DNA of 12,083 bases from an uncultured Porphyromonadaceae bacterium (GTDB lineage Bacteria > Bacteroidota > Bacteroidia > Bacteroidales > Muribaculaceae): contig CAMWQF010000053.1 in assembly GCA_947176285.1 (NCBI GenBank), forward strand, positions 1-12,083. Direction: 5' to 3'. A program made the translations under genes and the position numbers. The notes under the pieces are model-generated. The model had not been told where the DNA came from. It made no database searches and was given only the letters and a program-made list of their open reading frames with translations. Of the stretch, positions 1 through 6,516 are shown piece by piece. The first letter of the stretch is position 1. Each line of letters opens with the position of its first letter.

Positions 1-225
1 GTATGGCATACGAGCTCCAATCGCGTGCCCGCCCGGTTCGGAGTTGAGGGATTCATAAGGATGAATACCAATGGGTCAACACTGGCGCAAGTGAGCGGAG
101 ATTACATCGCTCTTTGGATACAAGCAGTTGGATACACAATATTGGCTATATTGGTGCAGAGATTCTACGTGATGCCTACCCGCATCAAAGCTTTAAAAGA
201 ACCCGGAAGAGTGCCAATCGCGTGA
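1..225 (+). CDS. C-terminal fragment of a probable ABC-2 type transporter permease
   Basis: The frame is open from base 1 to the TGA at 223-225, giving about 74 residues; the start lies outside the window. The fragment contains 'GVEGFIRMNTNGSTLAQV', then a hydrophobic segment of about 20 residues (from 'IALWIQAVGYTILAILVQR'), then a basic tail. This order (a 'GFI+xNTxGxxL' segment, a last membrane helix, a short cytoplasmic tail) resembles the C-terminus of ABC-2 family drug- or membrane-type exporter permeases of Bacteroidetes (YhhJ/YbhR-like). In that family it would form the membrane part of an efflux pump in the inner membrane. The family call rests on one short segment and is a judgement from memory. 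It is convergent with rpoN, with stop codons one base apart, and its likely transcription terminator is inside rpoN at 304-339. Confidence 0.55.
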   Translation, partial: VWHTSSNRVPARFGVEGFIRMNTNGSTLAQVSGDYIALWIQAVGYTILAILVQRFYVMPTRIKALKEPGRVPIA

Positions 226-226
226 T

Positions 227-1630
227 TCAGATAAGTTTGCGCAAACGTGCCGGTGGGATTCCAAGCCGGTCGCGATATTTGGCGACAGTACGCCTGCTAA
301 TATTCAGACCTTCCGCAAGGAGGGTCTGAGTTATTTTTTCATCGCTCAGAGGATGTTTTCTATCTTCGGCATCCACGACACGACGAATTTCGGCCTCAAT
401 CTTTCTATTGGTAAGAGCATCAGCCTCTTCTTCTCCGGCGTTGTCTCCGACTGTGTCACTGAAGAAAAAGCGGAGAGGCAGGATTCCCCAAGGGAGAGCC
501 ACATATTTATTGGCTGTGCAGCGAGAAATCACAGAGGCATCCTGACCGGTCAACTTCTCAATATCCTTAATCATCATCGGCCTGAGACGATAAATATCTT
601 CAGTATCAAAATATTCGCGCTGAATGCGGACAATGGCTGTCACTACCGACAGCATTGCTTGCTGACGCATCTGAAGAGACCTAATGAAGTCGCGTGCATC
701 GTTATAGCGATTAATGATAAACTCACGATCAGCATTATCCTTAAGTTTCTCAGCACGTTTCTTCATATCAGTCTCTGCATGAGAGAAAGTCTCGCTTATG
801 CGGAGTTCCGGAATACGATTATTGAGCGTGATCACCGGTTCGTCGCCGGAAGTGTCAATAATCACATCAGGGATTATGGTGTTGGTGCCGGCAGCGGCAG
901 AATCTACTGAAGCCCCCGGTTTAGGATTGAGAGTACGGATAAGTTCGATAGCAGCATTCACCCTTTCTTGGGATAATTTAAGACGGGAAACGAGCAAATG
1001 GGTATGAAGCATCGAGAATGCTTCATATTGCTCGTTAAGAATTCTTAGTGCATCGTCTCTTTCCTGCGAAGGGGGAAGATATTCGAGTTGCAAAGATAGG
1101 CAATCGGCAAGCGAGATAGCGCATATGCCGTGAGGCTCGAGAGTTCGGACTATAGCAAAAGCCTCGTCCATCACCGACTGAGGAAGATCTATGCCTTCAG
1201 AGAAAGCAAGGTCGTTGACAAGAAATGCAGGATCCCGTTGCAGACGACCGTTTGAATCAAGGGAGCCTACTATAAACCGAGCAGCAGTCAGCACATCCGC
1301 TTCTAGATGGAGTTGACCTAACTGGGTCAGGAGAGATTCATAAAGAGATGGAGCCACATCAGCGATTGGCAATTCTTGAAAATCACCTCGTGAAGCATAA
1401 TGAGGGGTAGCGTTCCATTCCGTCATTGCGGGAGAAAGAGTGGCTTCAGGCGATAGATAAGAATCGTCGTCATCAGCCACGAGCGCAGGATTGGCTTCCA
1501 TCTCGCGCTGCACCTCATCATCAAGCTCCGGAGCGGACATCTCAAGCATCCTCACGAAGCGGAGTTGCTGCTGAGTCAAGCGTTGAGAGAGTTTCTGCTC
1601 GATGGCAATATTCTGACGATTCTTTTCCAT
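227..1630 (-). CDS. rpoN: RNA polymerase sigma-54 factor (RpoN)
   Basis: This 467-residue protein is the alternative sigma factor that directs RNA polymerase to -24/-12 promoters and needs AAA+ activators to open DNA. Region I is seen at residues about 10-50 ('QKLSQRLTQQQLRFVRMLEM', ending 'MEANPAL'). An acidic, low-complexity region II follows (DDDD near residue 54), then a core-binding region (about 90-280) and a C-terminal DNA-binding region. The RpoN box at 445-454 reads SRRTVAKYRD against the usual ARRTVAKYRE, so only the two end residues differ, both conservatively. Length is normal for the family. The ATG at 1630 is the only reasonable start: an in-frame TAA lies three codons upstream, and starting later would delete region I. 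It is divergent from the TPR gene and convergent with the permease fragment. Its own promoter lies immediately upstream (1635-1665). No sigma-54 activator gene is in the window. Confidence 0.95.
   Translation of the reverse strand: MEKNRQNIAIEQKLSQRLTQQQLRFVRMLEMSAPELDDEVQREMEANPALVADDDDSYLSPEATLSPAMTEWNATPHYASRGDFQELPIADVAPSLYESLLTQLGQLHLEADVLTAARFIVGSLDSNGRLQRDPAFLVNDLAFSEGIDLPQSVMDEAFAIVRTLEPHGICAISLADCLSLQLEYLPPSQERDDALRILNEQYEAFSMLHTHLLVSRLKLSQERVNAAIELIRTLNPKPGASVDSAAAGTNTIIPDVIIDTSGDEPVITLNNRIPELRISETFSHAETDMKKRAEKLKDNADREFIINRYNDARDFIRSLQMRQQAMLSVVTAIVRIQREYFDTEDIYRLRPMMIKDIEKLTGQDASVISRCTANKYVALPWGILPLRFFFSDTVGDNAGEEEADALTNRKIEAEIRRVVDAEDRKHPLSDEKITQTLLAEGLNISRRTVAKYRDRLGIPPARLRKLI
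304..339 (+). terminator. Intrinsic terminator for the plus-strand gene, embedded in the rpoN coding region
   Basis: Stem 304-314 pairs with 319-329: 11 bp with one U-G wobble, closed by a GCAA (GNRA-type) tetraloop at 315-318. It is followed by the T-rich run 331-339 (TTATTTTTT). The T-tract is on the plus-strand side only; the minus-strand side reads AATATTAGC, so the element is directional. It lies 79 bases past the stop of the upstream plus-strand gene. The same bases encode rpoN residues about 434-443, next to the RpoN box. Structure and T-tract are seen directly; function is inferred. Confidence 0.6.
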
Positions 1631-1634
1631 AATG

Positions 1635-1665
1635 CAAAATTACTCATTTTTTGGCAAAATTCAAA
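1635..1665 (-). promoter_or_regulatory. Bacteroidetes-type promoter of rpoN
   Basis: On the minus strand, TTTG at 1665-1662 is followed after 19 bp by TAATTTTG at 1642-1635. This matches the sigma-ABfr-type consensus TTTG-N19-21-TAnnTTTG exactly in both boxes. The -7 box ends only four bases before the rpoN ATG (1630-1628), so transcription should start at or within a few bases of the start codon. The boxes are seen directly; the start site is inferred from the consensus. Confidence 0.7.
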
Positions 1666-1736
1666 ATAAGCAGCCCATCTTTCGCAAGCATGAAATCCAT
1701 AGATTATAAAACAAAGGGAAAAATATTACAAAATAA

Positions 1737-1768
1737 TTTGCATAGGATAAAAAAAATCACTAACTTTG
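1737..1768 (+). promoter_or_regulatory. Bacteroidetes-type promoter of the TPR gene
   Basis: TTTG at 1737-1740, a 20-bp spacer, then TAACTTTG at 1761-1768: a full match to the primary sigma factor consensus of Bacteroidetes. The predicted start near 1773-1776 leaves a 5' leader of about 75 bases before the ATG at 1850. The leader end is A-rich (AATAAAGAAACATAATAAG), as usual for ribosome binding in this phylum. It is divergent from the rpoN promoter, about 95 bp away. Confidence 0.75.
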
Positions 1769-1849
1769 CACTTCAGATGGGCGCAGTATGGGCATTACAC
1801 CTCATAAAGTGCTGACAATTAACGGATAATAAAGAAACATAATAAGATA

Positions 1850-2527
1850 ATGGCATCAAGCAACCAGACACCCGAGCAGCCTGATCAGCTCGAAAACATC
1901 AACAACAGGCTGACCAACCTCGGAAGAAACATAGAGACAAACAAGAAGGCAATGGGAATCGCCATGGGAGCAATCTTAGTAGTGGCTTGCCTCACATTTG
2001 CATGGCTCTATCTTTACAAAATCCCTACCAACAACAAAGCAATGGAAGCCTACAACAAAGTAGAGCTTTCTTCAATGATGAACGACTCCCTGAGCGCAGC
2101 ACAATATAAGAAGGTGGCTGACGAATACAGTAGCACAGCAGCCGGCAAACTTGCAGCACTGAGCGCAGCCGAGACCCTCTACAATTCCGGGAAATATGAT
2201 GAGGCAGCGAAATATTTGAAGAAATTCAGTTCAAGCGACAAGGTGCTTGACGCAAATGCTCAGATACTTCTTGGTGACTGCTATGTCAACCTCAAGAAAT
2301 ATGATGATGCCATCTCAGCATTCAAGACTGCAGAAAAGAAAGGGAAAGGGAATCCGCAAATCGCTCCCCGCGCCTTGCTGAAGCAAGCGGTAGTCTACGA
2401 CGAGCAAAAAAAATATAACGATGCTTTAAATTGCTATGAGAGCATTAAAAAGGACTATCCCGAGTTTACACTTGGCAATGGCATTTCAATCGACTCATAC
2501 ATTGAGCGCGAAAAAGCCAGACTTTGA
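1850..2527 (+). CDS. Membrane-anchored tetratricopeptide repeat protein (YfgM-like architecture)
   Basis: 225 residues. A hydrophilic N-terminus (1-33, Asn/Gln rich) is followed by one transmembrane helix at about 35-56 and then a long soluble part, probably periplasmic. The soluble part holds TPR-type helical pairs at about 100-128 ('LYNSGKYDEAAKYLKKF'), 138-165 ('LGDCYVNLKKYDDAISAFK') and 176-204 ('VVYDEQKKYNDALNCYES'). The layout is that of YfgM/TPR_21-like proteins, which scaffold or assist envelope protein complexes; the partner cannot be told from sequence. The ATG at 1850 follows an A-rich leader and sits downstream of a clear promoter. A terminator follows at 2598, so it is probably monocistronic. 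Fold and membrane anchor are well supported; the biological role is unknown. Confidence 0.8.
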   Translation: MASSNQTPEQPDQLENINNRLTNLGRNIETNKKAMGIAMGAILVVACLTFAWLYLYKIPTNNKAMEAYNKVELSSMMNDSLSAAQYKKVADEYSSTAAGKLAALSAAETLYNSGKYDEAAKYLKKFSSSDKVLDANAQILLGDCYVNLKKYDDAISAFKTAEKKGKGNPQIAPRALLKQAVVYDEQKKYNDALNCYESIKKDYPEFTLGNGISIDSYIEREKARL

Positions 2528-2563
2528 TATGTTATAGTGAATAGAGTATATTAATACAGACCC

Positions 2564-2597
2564 CATAAAATAATAAAACATATCTGCTTATTTTATG
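2564..2597 (+). other. AT-rich perfect stem-loop after the TPR gene
   Basis: CATAAAATAA (2564-2573) is a perfect 10-base inverted repeat of TTATTTTATG (2588-2597), with a 14-base loop. It directly abuts the terminator stem that starts at 2598, so the transcript end carries two adjacent hairpins. It could help stabilise the 3' end, or act in the opposite direction for antisense transcripts. Only the structure is seen. Confidence 0.5.
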
Positions 2598-2639
2598 AAA
2601 GGGAAGTTCGCTGCTGCGGTCTTCCCTTTTTATTTTTTT
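2598..2639 (+). terminator. Rho-independent terminator of the TPR gene
   Basis: AAAGGGAAG (2598-2606) pairs perfectly with CTTCCCTTT (2621-2629). The loop contains a smaller CGC/GCG pairing (2609-2611 with 2616-2618). A T-rich run extends to 2639 (TTTTTATTTTTTT overall). It lies about 70 bases after the TPR stop codon and separates that gene from the secreted-protein cluster. Confidence 0.85.
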
Positions 2640-2675
2640 AACAATGTTTTTTCTCAATATTCAAAATTATTTTTA

Positions 2676-2683
2676 TACTTTTG
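2676..2683 (+). promoter_or_regulatory. Probable -7 box of the secreted-protein cluster promoter
   Basis: TACTTTTG (2676-2683) matches TAnnTTTG. No exact TTTG is found 19-21 bp upstream; only T-runs (2646-2652) are near, so the -33 element is weak. The expected start near 2690 gives a leader of roughly 37 bases before the ATG at 2727. The position, just after a terminator and before a run of co-directional genes, supports a promoter here. Confidence 0.5.
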
Positions 2684-2726
2684 TGAAATTATTCCATATT
2701 CATATAAACCATAATATTGAATCTTA

Positions 2727-4295
2727 ATGAAATTTAAATATCTACTTGCTTGCTCAGTGATAAGCACAGCTATGTCTGCCAACGCTGCGAATTCGATTGA
2801 TTTCGGCGAAATGCAGCCAAATGCGACATATGAATATCAGTCTATGGTGCCAGTCATGGGATATTACACTCCCACAAAAACTGGAAAGATCGTATGCTAT
2901 TCAACGGGAGAAGAAATCACACCATATGAAGATGAAGGTCATGCCAATGCCATGATTTCTACAAACAGTTACTACGGAGCATCAGGAGAAAAGGTGCGCA
3001 CTTACGATGTGACAGAAGGAGAGACAATATATTTCTACTTAGCGTTTCCCCTCGAAGGTGGCAATTTCCGTTTTACGGTAGACAACGAAATGCTTACACT
3101 TTCTTACGTAGATCCTCCTGTAGGAGAGACTCCGGTTTCGATTGCCACTGACTACAGCGCAACTATAGCATTCAGCATCCCGGTAAAATACACCAAGTGT
3201 ACACTTAATGTCAACGACACTTCAATAGAAATGACAGCGCAAGTGTCAAACTCCTATATAATAGTAGACTGGTTTAATACGCTCCGAAAATTATATCGCG
3301 AAGGCAAAATCAATGCCGGCGATGAACTCACACTTAATTTTACAGGAATCCGAGATGCCAACGATGCAAGCAACCGTCCGGATTTTGGATATGGTGTAGG
3401 AAAACTGATCCTTAAGTATAAGATGGCAGGAAAACCTGCTGAACTCATCTGGCAAAGTGGAACTCCGGAAAGCGGAATGACAGACTTCCAGACCTACTAT
3501 CTCCCGGGGAGCAATGAAGGAATAGTGAGTCTCACATTCAGCGAGCCACTTGATCCAAAATGCCATCCAATCGCTGAAATTTCTTATGGTGATTCTGACA
3601 ATGTAGAAATGGGCATGTATATGGAACGTCCTCCAGTCACTATAGAAGGAAAAACGTGCTCTGTAAATCTTCAAGGAGTTACCCGTTTCCCCGATCAGAT
3701 GATTCCCGGATTGCCAGCACAGCCAACCATAGGCCTTACCATAACAGGGATTAAGAGTGCAGACGGACAATATGTATTGACCGGATATGCATCAAGTCCT
3801 TATTCTTTCGGATACAGCTATAATCTCAAGAGTGTGGTATATAGCATAGCCGCCGACTGGCTTCCTCTTTCCGGGTCTGAGCTAAACAGCGGGGATCCGA
3901 TGGAAATATGGGTCATGAATGGAAAGAAGATAATCTTCGACTCAGTAGACTTCTCATATATTAAGAATGGGGAGTCGGCAAAGATATCAGTCCCTTACAG
4001 CGAGTTGACAGCAACAGAAGATTCAGATGATGCTATGCTCTATAATCTCAATGCCCCAACTATTGAACCTGACCCAAATTCAGAAATCGTTGTCACTCTC
4101 GGAGGCCTATTGTGTGCCGACGGACTTGACCACAGCACAGACATCCTCGTGAAATATAAGTCATCGACGTCAGCCGTTGACTCAATAGAAATGGAAGAAT
4201 CCGACAGAGTGTATTTCGATCTTACAGGTCGCCGCATAGCTTCACCCGATAAAGGAATCTATATTAGCAACGGCAAAAAAGTAATAGTAAAATAA
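2727..4295 (+). CDS. Secreted Ig-like protein with C-terminal sorting-type tail (522 aa)
   Basis: The signal peptide is residues 1-20 (MKFKYLL..., cleavage likely after SANA). The mature protein appears to be all beta: a Tyr/Thr/Gly-rich N-terminal part, then repeated Ig-like segments (about 130-230, 235-350 and 370-475). These carry the 'SLTFSEPLD' and 'ITGIKSADG' turns seen in bacterial Ig-like domains. The last 39 residues (484-522) end 'VYFDLTGRRIASPDKGIYI' then NGKKVIVK, the short type-A-like C-terminal tail of Bacteroidales exported proteins. That suggests surface or extracellular delivery, by type IX secretion if the genome has one. No enzyme motif is seen. It is the first of three related genes; N-terminal 'MQPN' recurs near the start of the next protein. 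Exact function is unknown. Confidence 0.8.
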   Translation: MKFKYLLACSVISTAMSANAANSIDFGEMQPNATYEYQSMVPVMGYYTPTKTGKIVCYSTGEEITPYEDEGHANAMISTNSYYGASGEKVRTYDVTEGETIYFYLAFPLEGGNFRFTVDNEMLTLSYVDPPVGETPVSIATDYSATIAFSIPVKYTKCTLNVNDTSIEMTAQVSNSYIIVDWFNTLRKLYREGKINAGDELTLNFTGIRDANDASNRPDFGYGVGKLILKYKMAGKPAELIWQSGTPESGMTDFQTYYLPGSNEGIVSLTFSEPLDPKCHPIAEISYGDSDNVEMGMYMERPPVTIEGKTCSVNLQGVTRFPDQMIPGLPAQPTIGLTITGIKSADGQYVLTGYASSPYSFGYSYNLKSVVYSIAADWLPLSGSELNSGDPMEIWVMNGKKIIFDSVDFSYIKNGESAKISVPYSELTATEDSDDAMLYNLNAPTIEPDPNSEIVVTLGGLLCADGLDHSTDILVKYKSSTSAVDSIEMEESDRVYFDLTGRRIASPDKGIYISNGKKVIVK

Positions 4296-4306
4296 CACTA
4301 AGACAC

Positions 4307-4323
4307 ATGTTGCTTTGCAACAT
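4307..4323 (+). other. Short perfect hairpin after the first secreted gene
   Basis: ATGTTGC (4307-4313), loop TTT, GCAACAT (4317-4323): a perfect 7-bp stem starting 11 bases after the stop codon. No T-tract follows. It is the first of two hairpins in the 120-bp gap. Confidence 0.5.
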
Positions 4324-4333
4324 CCGTAAAGCA

Positions 4334-4368
4334 TAATCCATAAGCGCTGCAAGTGCGCTTATGGATTA
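4334..4368 (+). other. Perfect 14-bp stem-loop between secreted genes 1 and 2
   Basis: TAATCCATAAGCGC (4334-4347) and GCGCTTATGGATTA (4355-4368) are exact inverted repeats around a 7-base loop. No T-run follows in either direction, so it does not look like a classical intrinsic terminator. No TAnnTTTG box follows before the next start at 4416, so gene 2 is probably transcribed through it. Possible roles are a processing or stability hairpin, partial attenuation, or a DNA-binding dyad; none is proven. Confidence 0.6.
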
Positions 4369-4415
4369 CAAATCACAATATAAGAAGCGAAACTTGAATT
4401 AAATTAATATAAAAA

Positions 4416-6446
4416 ATGCCTATGAAAATTAGACAATTACTTTCTTTTGCCGTAGCTTCAACAGTTGTGGCAAGCGCTTCCGCTTTCGAGTGGGATCCGG
4501 CTGTAATGCAGCCGAATCCAAGTGTAGAAGTGACTCAAGCATATATGCTTGAAACTCTTAAATTCGCATCAAACACATCCGGCTTATCCACAACCGATTT
4601 AGTGCCGATTTGGACAGATGAAGATGGGAATGAAATCCCCGGCGTTCTGTCTCCTTCTACAGACCCCACTTGGGATGAATACTTATATAATTTCAATTTA
4701 TCTGATTTCAAGAGCAATGGAGAGTATACGCTCATTTTCCCGGAAGGACTTTTAGTCAATGCAGATGGAGAAAAAAGCGCAGCAAAACAATTCTACTTTA
4801 CAGTAGCGCTCCAAGAACTGGCAAAGGGTATGTTTGACGATTTCAAGATCCTTTCCCTCTCTCCGGATTTATCAGAGCCTCAGGGACTATGGAGCGATCA
4901 GAAAATCATAGTCAACACCAACCACAATGATGCAATCGGATTGGCAAAACTTTTTGTCAAAGACAATTCAACCGGTGATATTTACATTAACTCAAGCAGT
5001 TTTTACACGGGGAGAACTTTAGGAAACGACTCACCTATCGAATGGGAAGTGGCAAATACCTACAAGTTTACAGATGACCGCACTTATACAGCCGAGTTTG
5101 TGTTCTACAACGGCAAGGATGATCACACAGAGGACGGAGCAGAAACACCAATTGTAGCACGCGAATACTATACATTCACAGGAAAGGGAGAGGGTTTCAA
5201 ATATTCCAGTCTGCAACTTTTGAGCATTGACCCGGAACCAATGACACTCACTATCAGTGAGCCATCTCAGGCTGTGTTCACATATACATTCTCAGGTCCG
5301 GTGAATGTCTATCAGGCGTCTACACCGCAAGGGCTATTTGGTGAAAACATTTATCCCGAGACATATCTTTCGTCTAATGAAGACAAGACCGTCTGGACGC
5401 TTGACCTCTCCAATGATGATTACATCAAGACCATCGACGCTATCCTGACCATTAATATCTATGCAAGAGATATGGACGGCTATCAACTGAAAGGTGATTT
5501 CGGATTGGAAAAAGAATCATGTTTCGTAGGGGAATGGGTATGCGACCTTGGCGCAAAAAGCATCGTAGTAGCATCTCCGAAAAATGGAGAGACCCTCGAC
5601 CGAGTGACTGAGATAGTAGTTAAGTCTGAGAATGGGGAGCCGATGACATGGTCATGGAACGGACAAGCAGAGATTCAGAATATGCTTGGAGAAGCGTTGG
5701 GAACTCTTGTCTATGAAGTGCCGGAGAATGATGAAGTTTCTGCTACAGAATTCCGGTTTACAAAAATTATGGACAACGACTGGAATGTAGTGCCAATCAA
5801 CATCGTGGCTGAAGGATCTTATGTGATTTATTTTGGCCCCGGATGTTTTAATTTTGGCGAACAGTTTGAAGGCAGTGCAAGTAAGAGCGTCTATTCAGGC
5901 TTCCAAGTTACAGGTAAAGCAGATGACACACCTGTCAACCCAGGCATCGACCCTGCTGAACAGGAAACCTTTAACTTTATAGAGTCTGATCCTGCCAATG
6001 GCTCAAATGTGGAATCTATTCAGACCATAAGGCTCACATTCCCGGCAGCGGTAGCCCTAAATGGAGGCGATGTGACAGTATATAACGCCAACAATGAAGT
6101 TGTCACCGGTGGATATTGTGATCTTGACTGGGATGATTGGAATGCAATTCTTGTGATACTGGATACTCCTGTCACTGCATCAGGCAGCTATGAAATAGTG
6201 TTACCCGCACGTTGCATCACCACAGAGGGCTTTGAAGAAGGTATGACCGGCTCATGCAACCCGGAAATCCGCCTTTCATATACAATCCTGGGAGGCAGCG
6301 CAATAGGAACAGTTGACGCAACATCAACATCAGATGTCTACGATATGCAGGGTCGCGTAGTGCTTCGCAATGCATCTTCAGCCGACACCAAGGCTCTCAA
6401 TAAGGGCATTTATATCGTAAATGGCAAGAAACTCGTAGTAAAATAA
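4416..6446 (+). CDS. Secreted multi-domain Ig-like protein with C-terminal sorting-type tail (676 aa)
   Basis: The signal peptide reads (MP)MKIRQLLSFAVASTVV with cleavage likely after ASASA. The ATG at 4422 is an equally plausible start, two codons later, and the leader is A-rich. The mature part seems to be a chain of beta-sandwich modules. A Pro/Asp/Gly linker at about 499-514 ('DDTPVNPGIDPAEQ') precedes a clear bacterial Ig-like module (about 515-625; 'SDPANGSNVESIQTIRLTF'). The last 47 residues end 'VYDMQGRVVLRNAS...KGIYIVNGKKLVVK', the sorting-type tail shared with both neighbours. No catalytic motif or sugar-binding signature is recognised, so an adhesin or structural surface role is only a guess. 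It is the second of three tandem genes, with hairpins in the gaps on both sides. Confidence 0.8.
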   Translation: MPMKIRQLLSFAVASTVVASASAFEWDPAVMQPNPSVEVTQAYMLETLKFASNTSGLSTTDLVPIWTDEDGNEIPGVLSPSTDPTWDEYLYNFNLSDFKSNGEYTLIFPEGLLVNADGEKSAAKQFYFTVALQELAKGMFDDFKILSLSPDLSEPQGLWSDQKIIVNTNHNDAIGLAKLFVKDNSTGDIYINSSSFYTGRTLGNDSPIEWEVANTYKFTDDRTYTAEFVFYNGKDDHTEDGAETPIVAREYYTFTGKGEGFKYSSLQLLSIDPEPMTLTISEPSQAVFTYTFSGPVNVYQASTPQGLFGENIYPETYLSSNEDKTVWTLDLSNDDYIKTIDAILTINIYARDMDGYQLKGDFGLEKESCFVGEWVCDLGAKSIVVASPKNGETLDRVTEIVVKSENGEPMTWSWNGQAEIQNMLGEALGTLVYEVPENDEVSATEFRFTKIMDNDWNVVPINIVAEGSYVIYFGPGCFNFGEQFEGSASKSVYSGFQVTGKADDTPVNPGIDPAEQETFNFIESDPANGSNVESIQTIRLTFPAAVALNGGDVTVYNANNEVVTGGYCDLDWDDWNAILVILDTPVTASGSYEIVLPARCITTEGFEEGMTGSCNPEIRLSYTILGGSAIGTVDATSTSDVYDMQGRVVLRNASSADTKALNKGIYIVNGKKLVVK

Positions 6447-6453
6447 TAAGTTA

Positions 6454-6483
6454 TCCGGGGAGGACGTGAGACTCCTCTCCGGA
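6454..6483 (+). other. Stem-loop between secreted genes 2 and 3
   Basis: Stem 6454-6464 pairs with 6473-6483 over 11 bp (one G-U wobble) and is GC-rich (TCCGGGGAGGA / TCCTCTCCGGA), with an 8-base loop. It begins eight bases after the stop codon. The following bases are not T-rich; they lead into the A-rich run (6500-6510) before the ATG at 6517. It is probably an mRNA stability or processing hairpin within an operon rather than a full terminator. Confidence 0.55.
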
Positions 6484-6516
6484 ACCATAGTAAGCACGCA
6501 AAAAAACAAACGACAT

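Noticed and set aside
17..224. Direct repeat CCAATCGCGTG at 17-27 and 214-224
   Set aside because: The copies are only 11 bases long, both lie inside coding sequence, and nothing suggests a mobile element or attachment site. Chance is the simplest explanation.
353..910. A 185-codon plus-strand open frame
   Set aside because: It lies wholly antisense to rpoN, whose protein is unmistakable. It has no recognisable domain and no promoter, so it is a shadow frame.
1631..1849. Possible sigma-54 (-24/-12) promoter for rpoN autoregulation
   Set aside because: No TGGC-N8-TTGC-like pair was found in the divergent region, while both genes have good primary-sigma promoters.
2654..2720. Inverted repeat TCAATATT (2654-2661) / AATATTGA (2713-2720) flanking the secreted-cluster promoter
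   Set aside because: Eight bases in a very AT-rich stretch, 51 bp apart, with no extension. Too weak to call an operator.
2727..2760. Possible lipoprotein signal 'LLAC' at residues 6-9 of the first secreted protein
   Set aside because: The cysteine is too close to the N-terminus to leave a hydrophobic core before it, and a normal signal peptidase I site (SANA) follows at residue 20.
6466..6516. GTG start at 6466 for the large secreted protein
   Set aside because: It would add a polar 17-residue extension before a complete signal peptide and lies in the loop of the intergenic hairpin. The ATG at 6517 has an A-rich leader and starts the signal peptide correctly.
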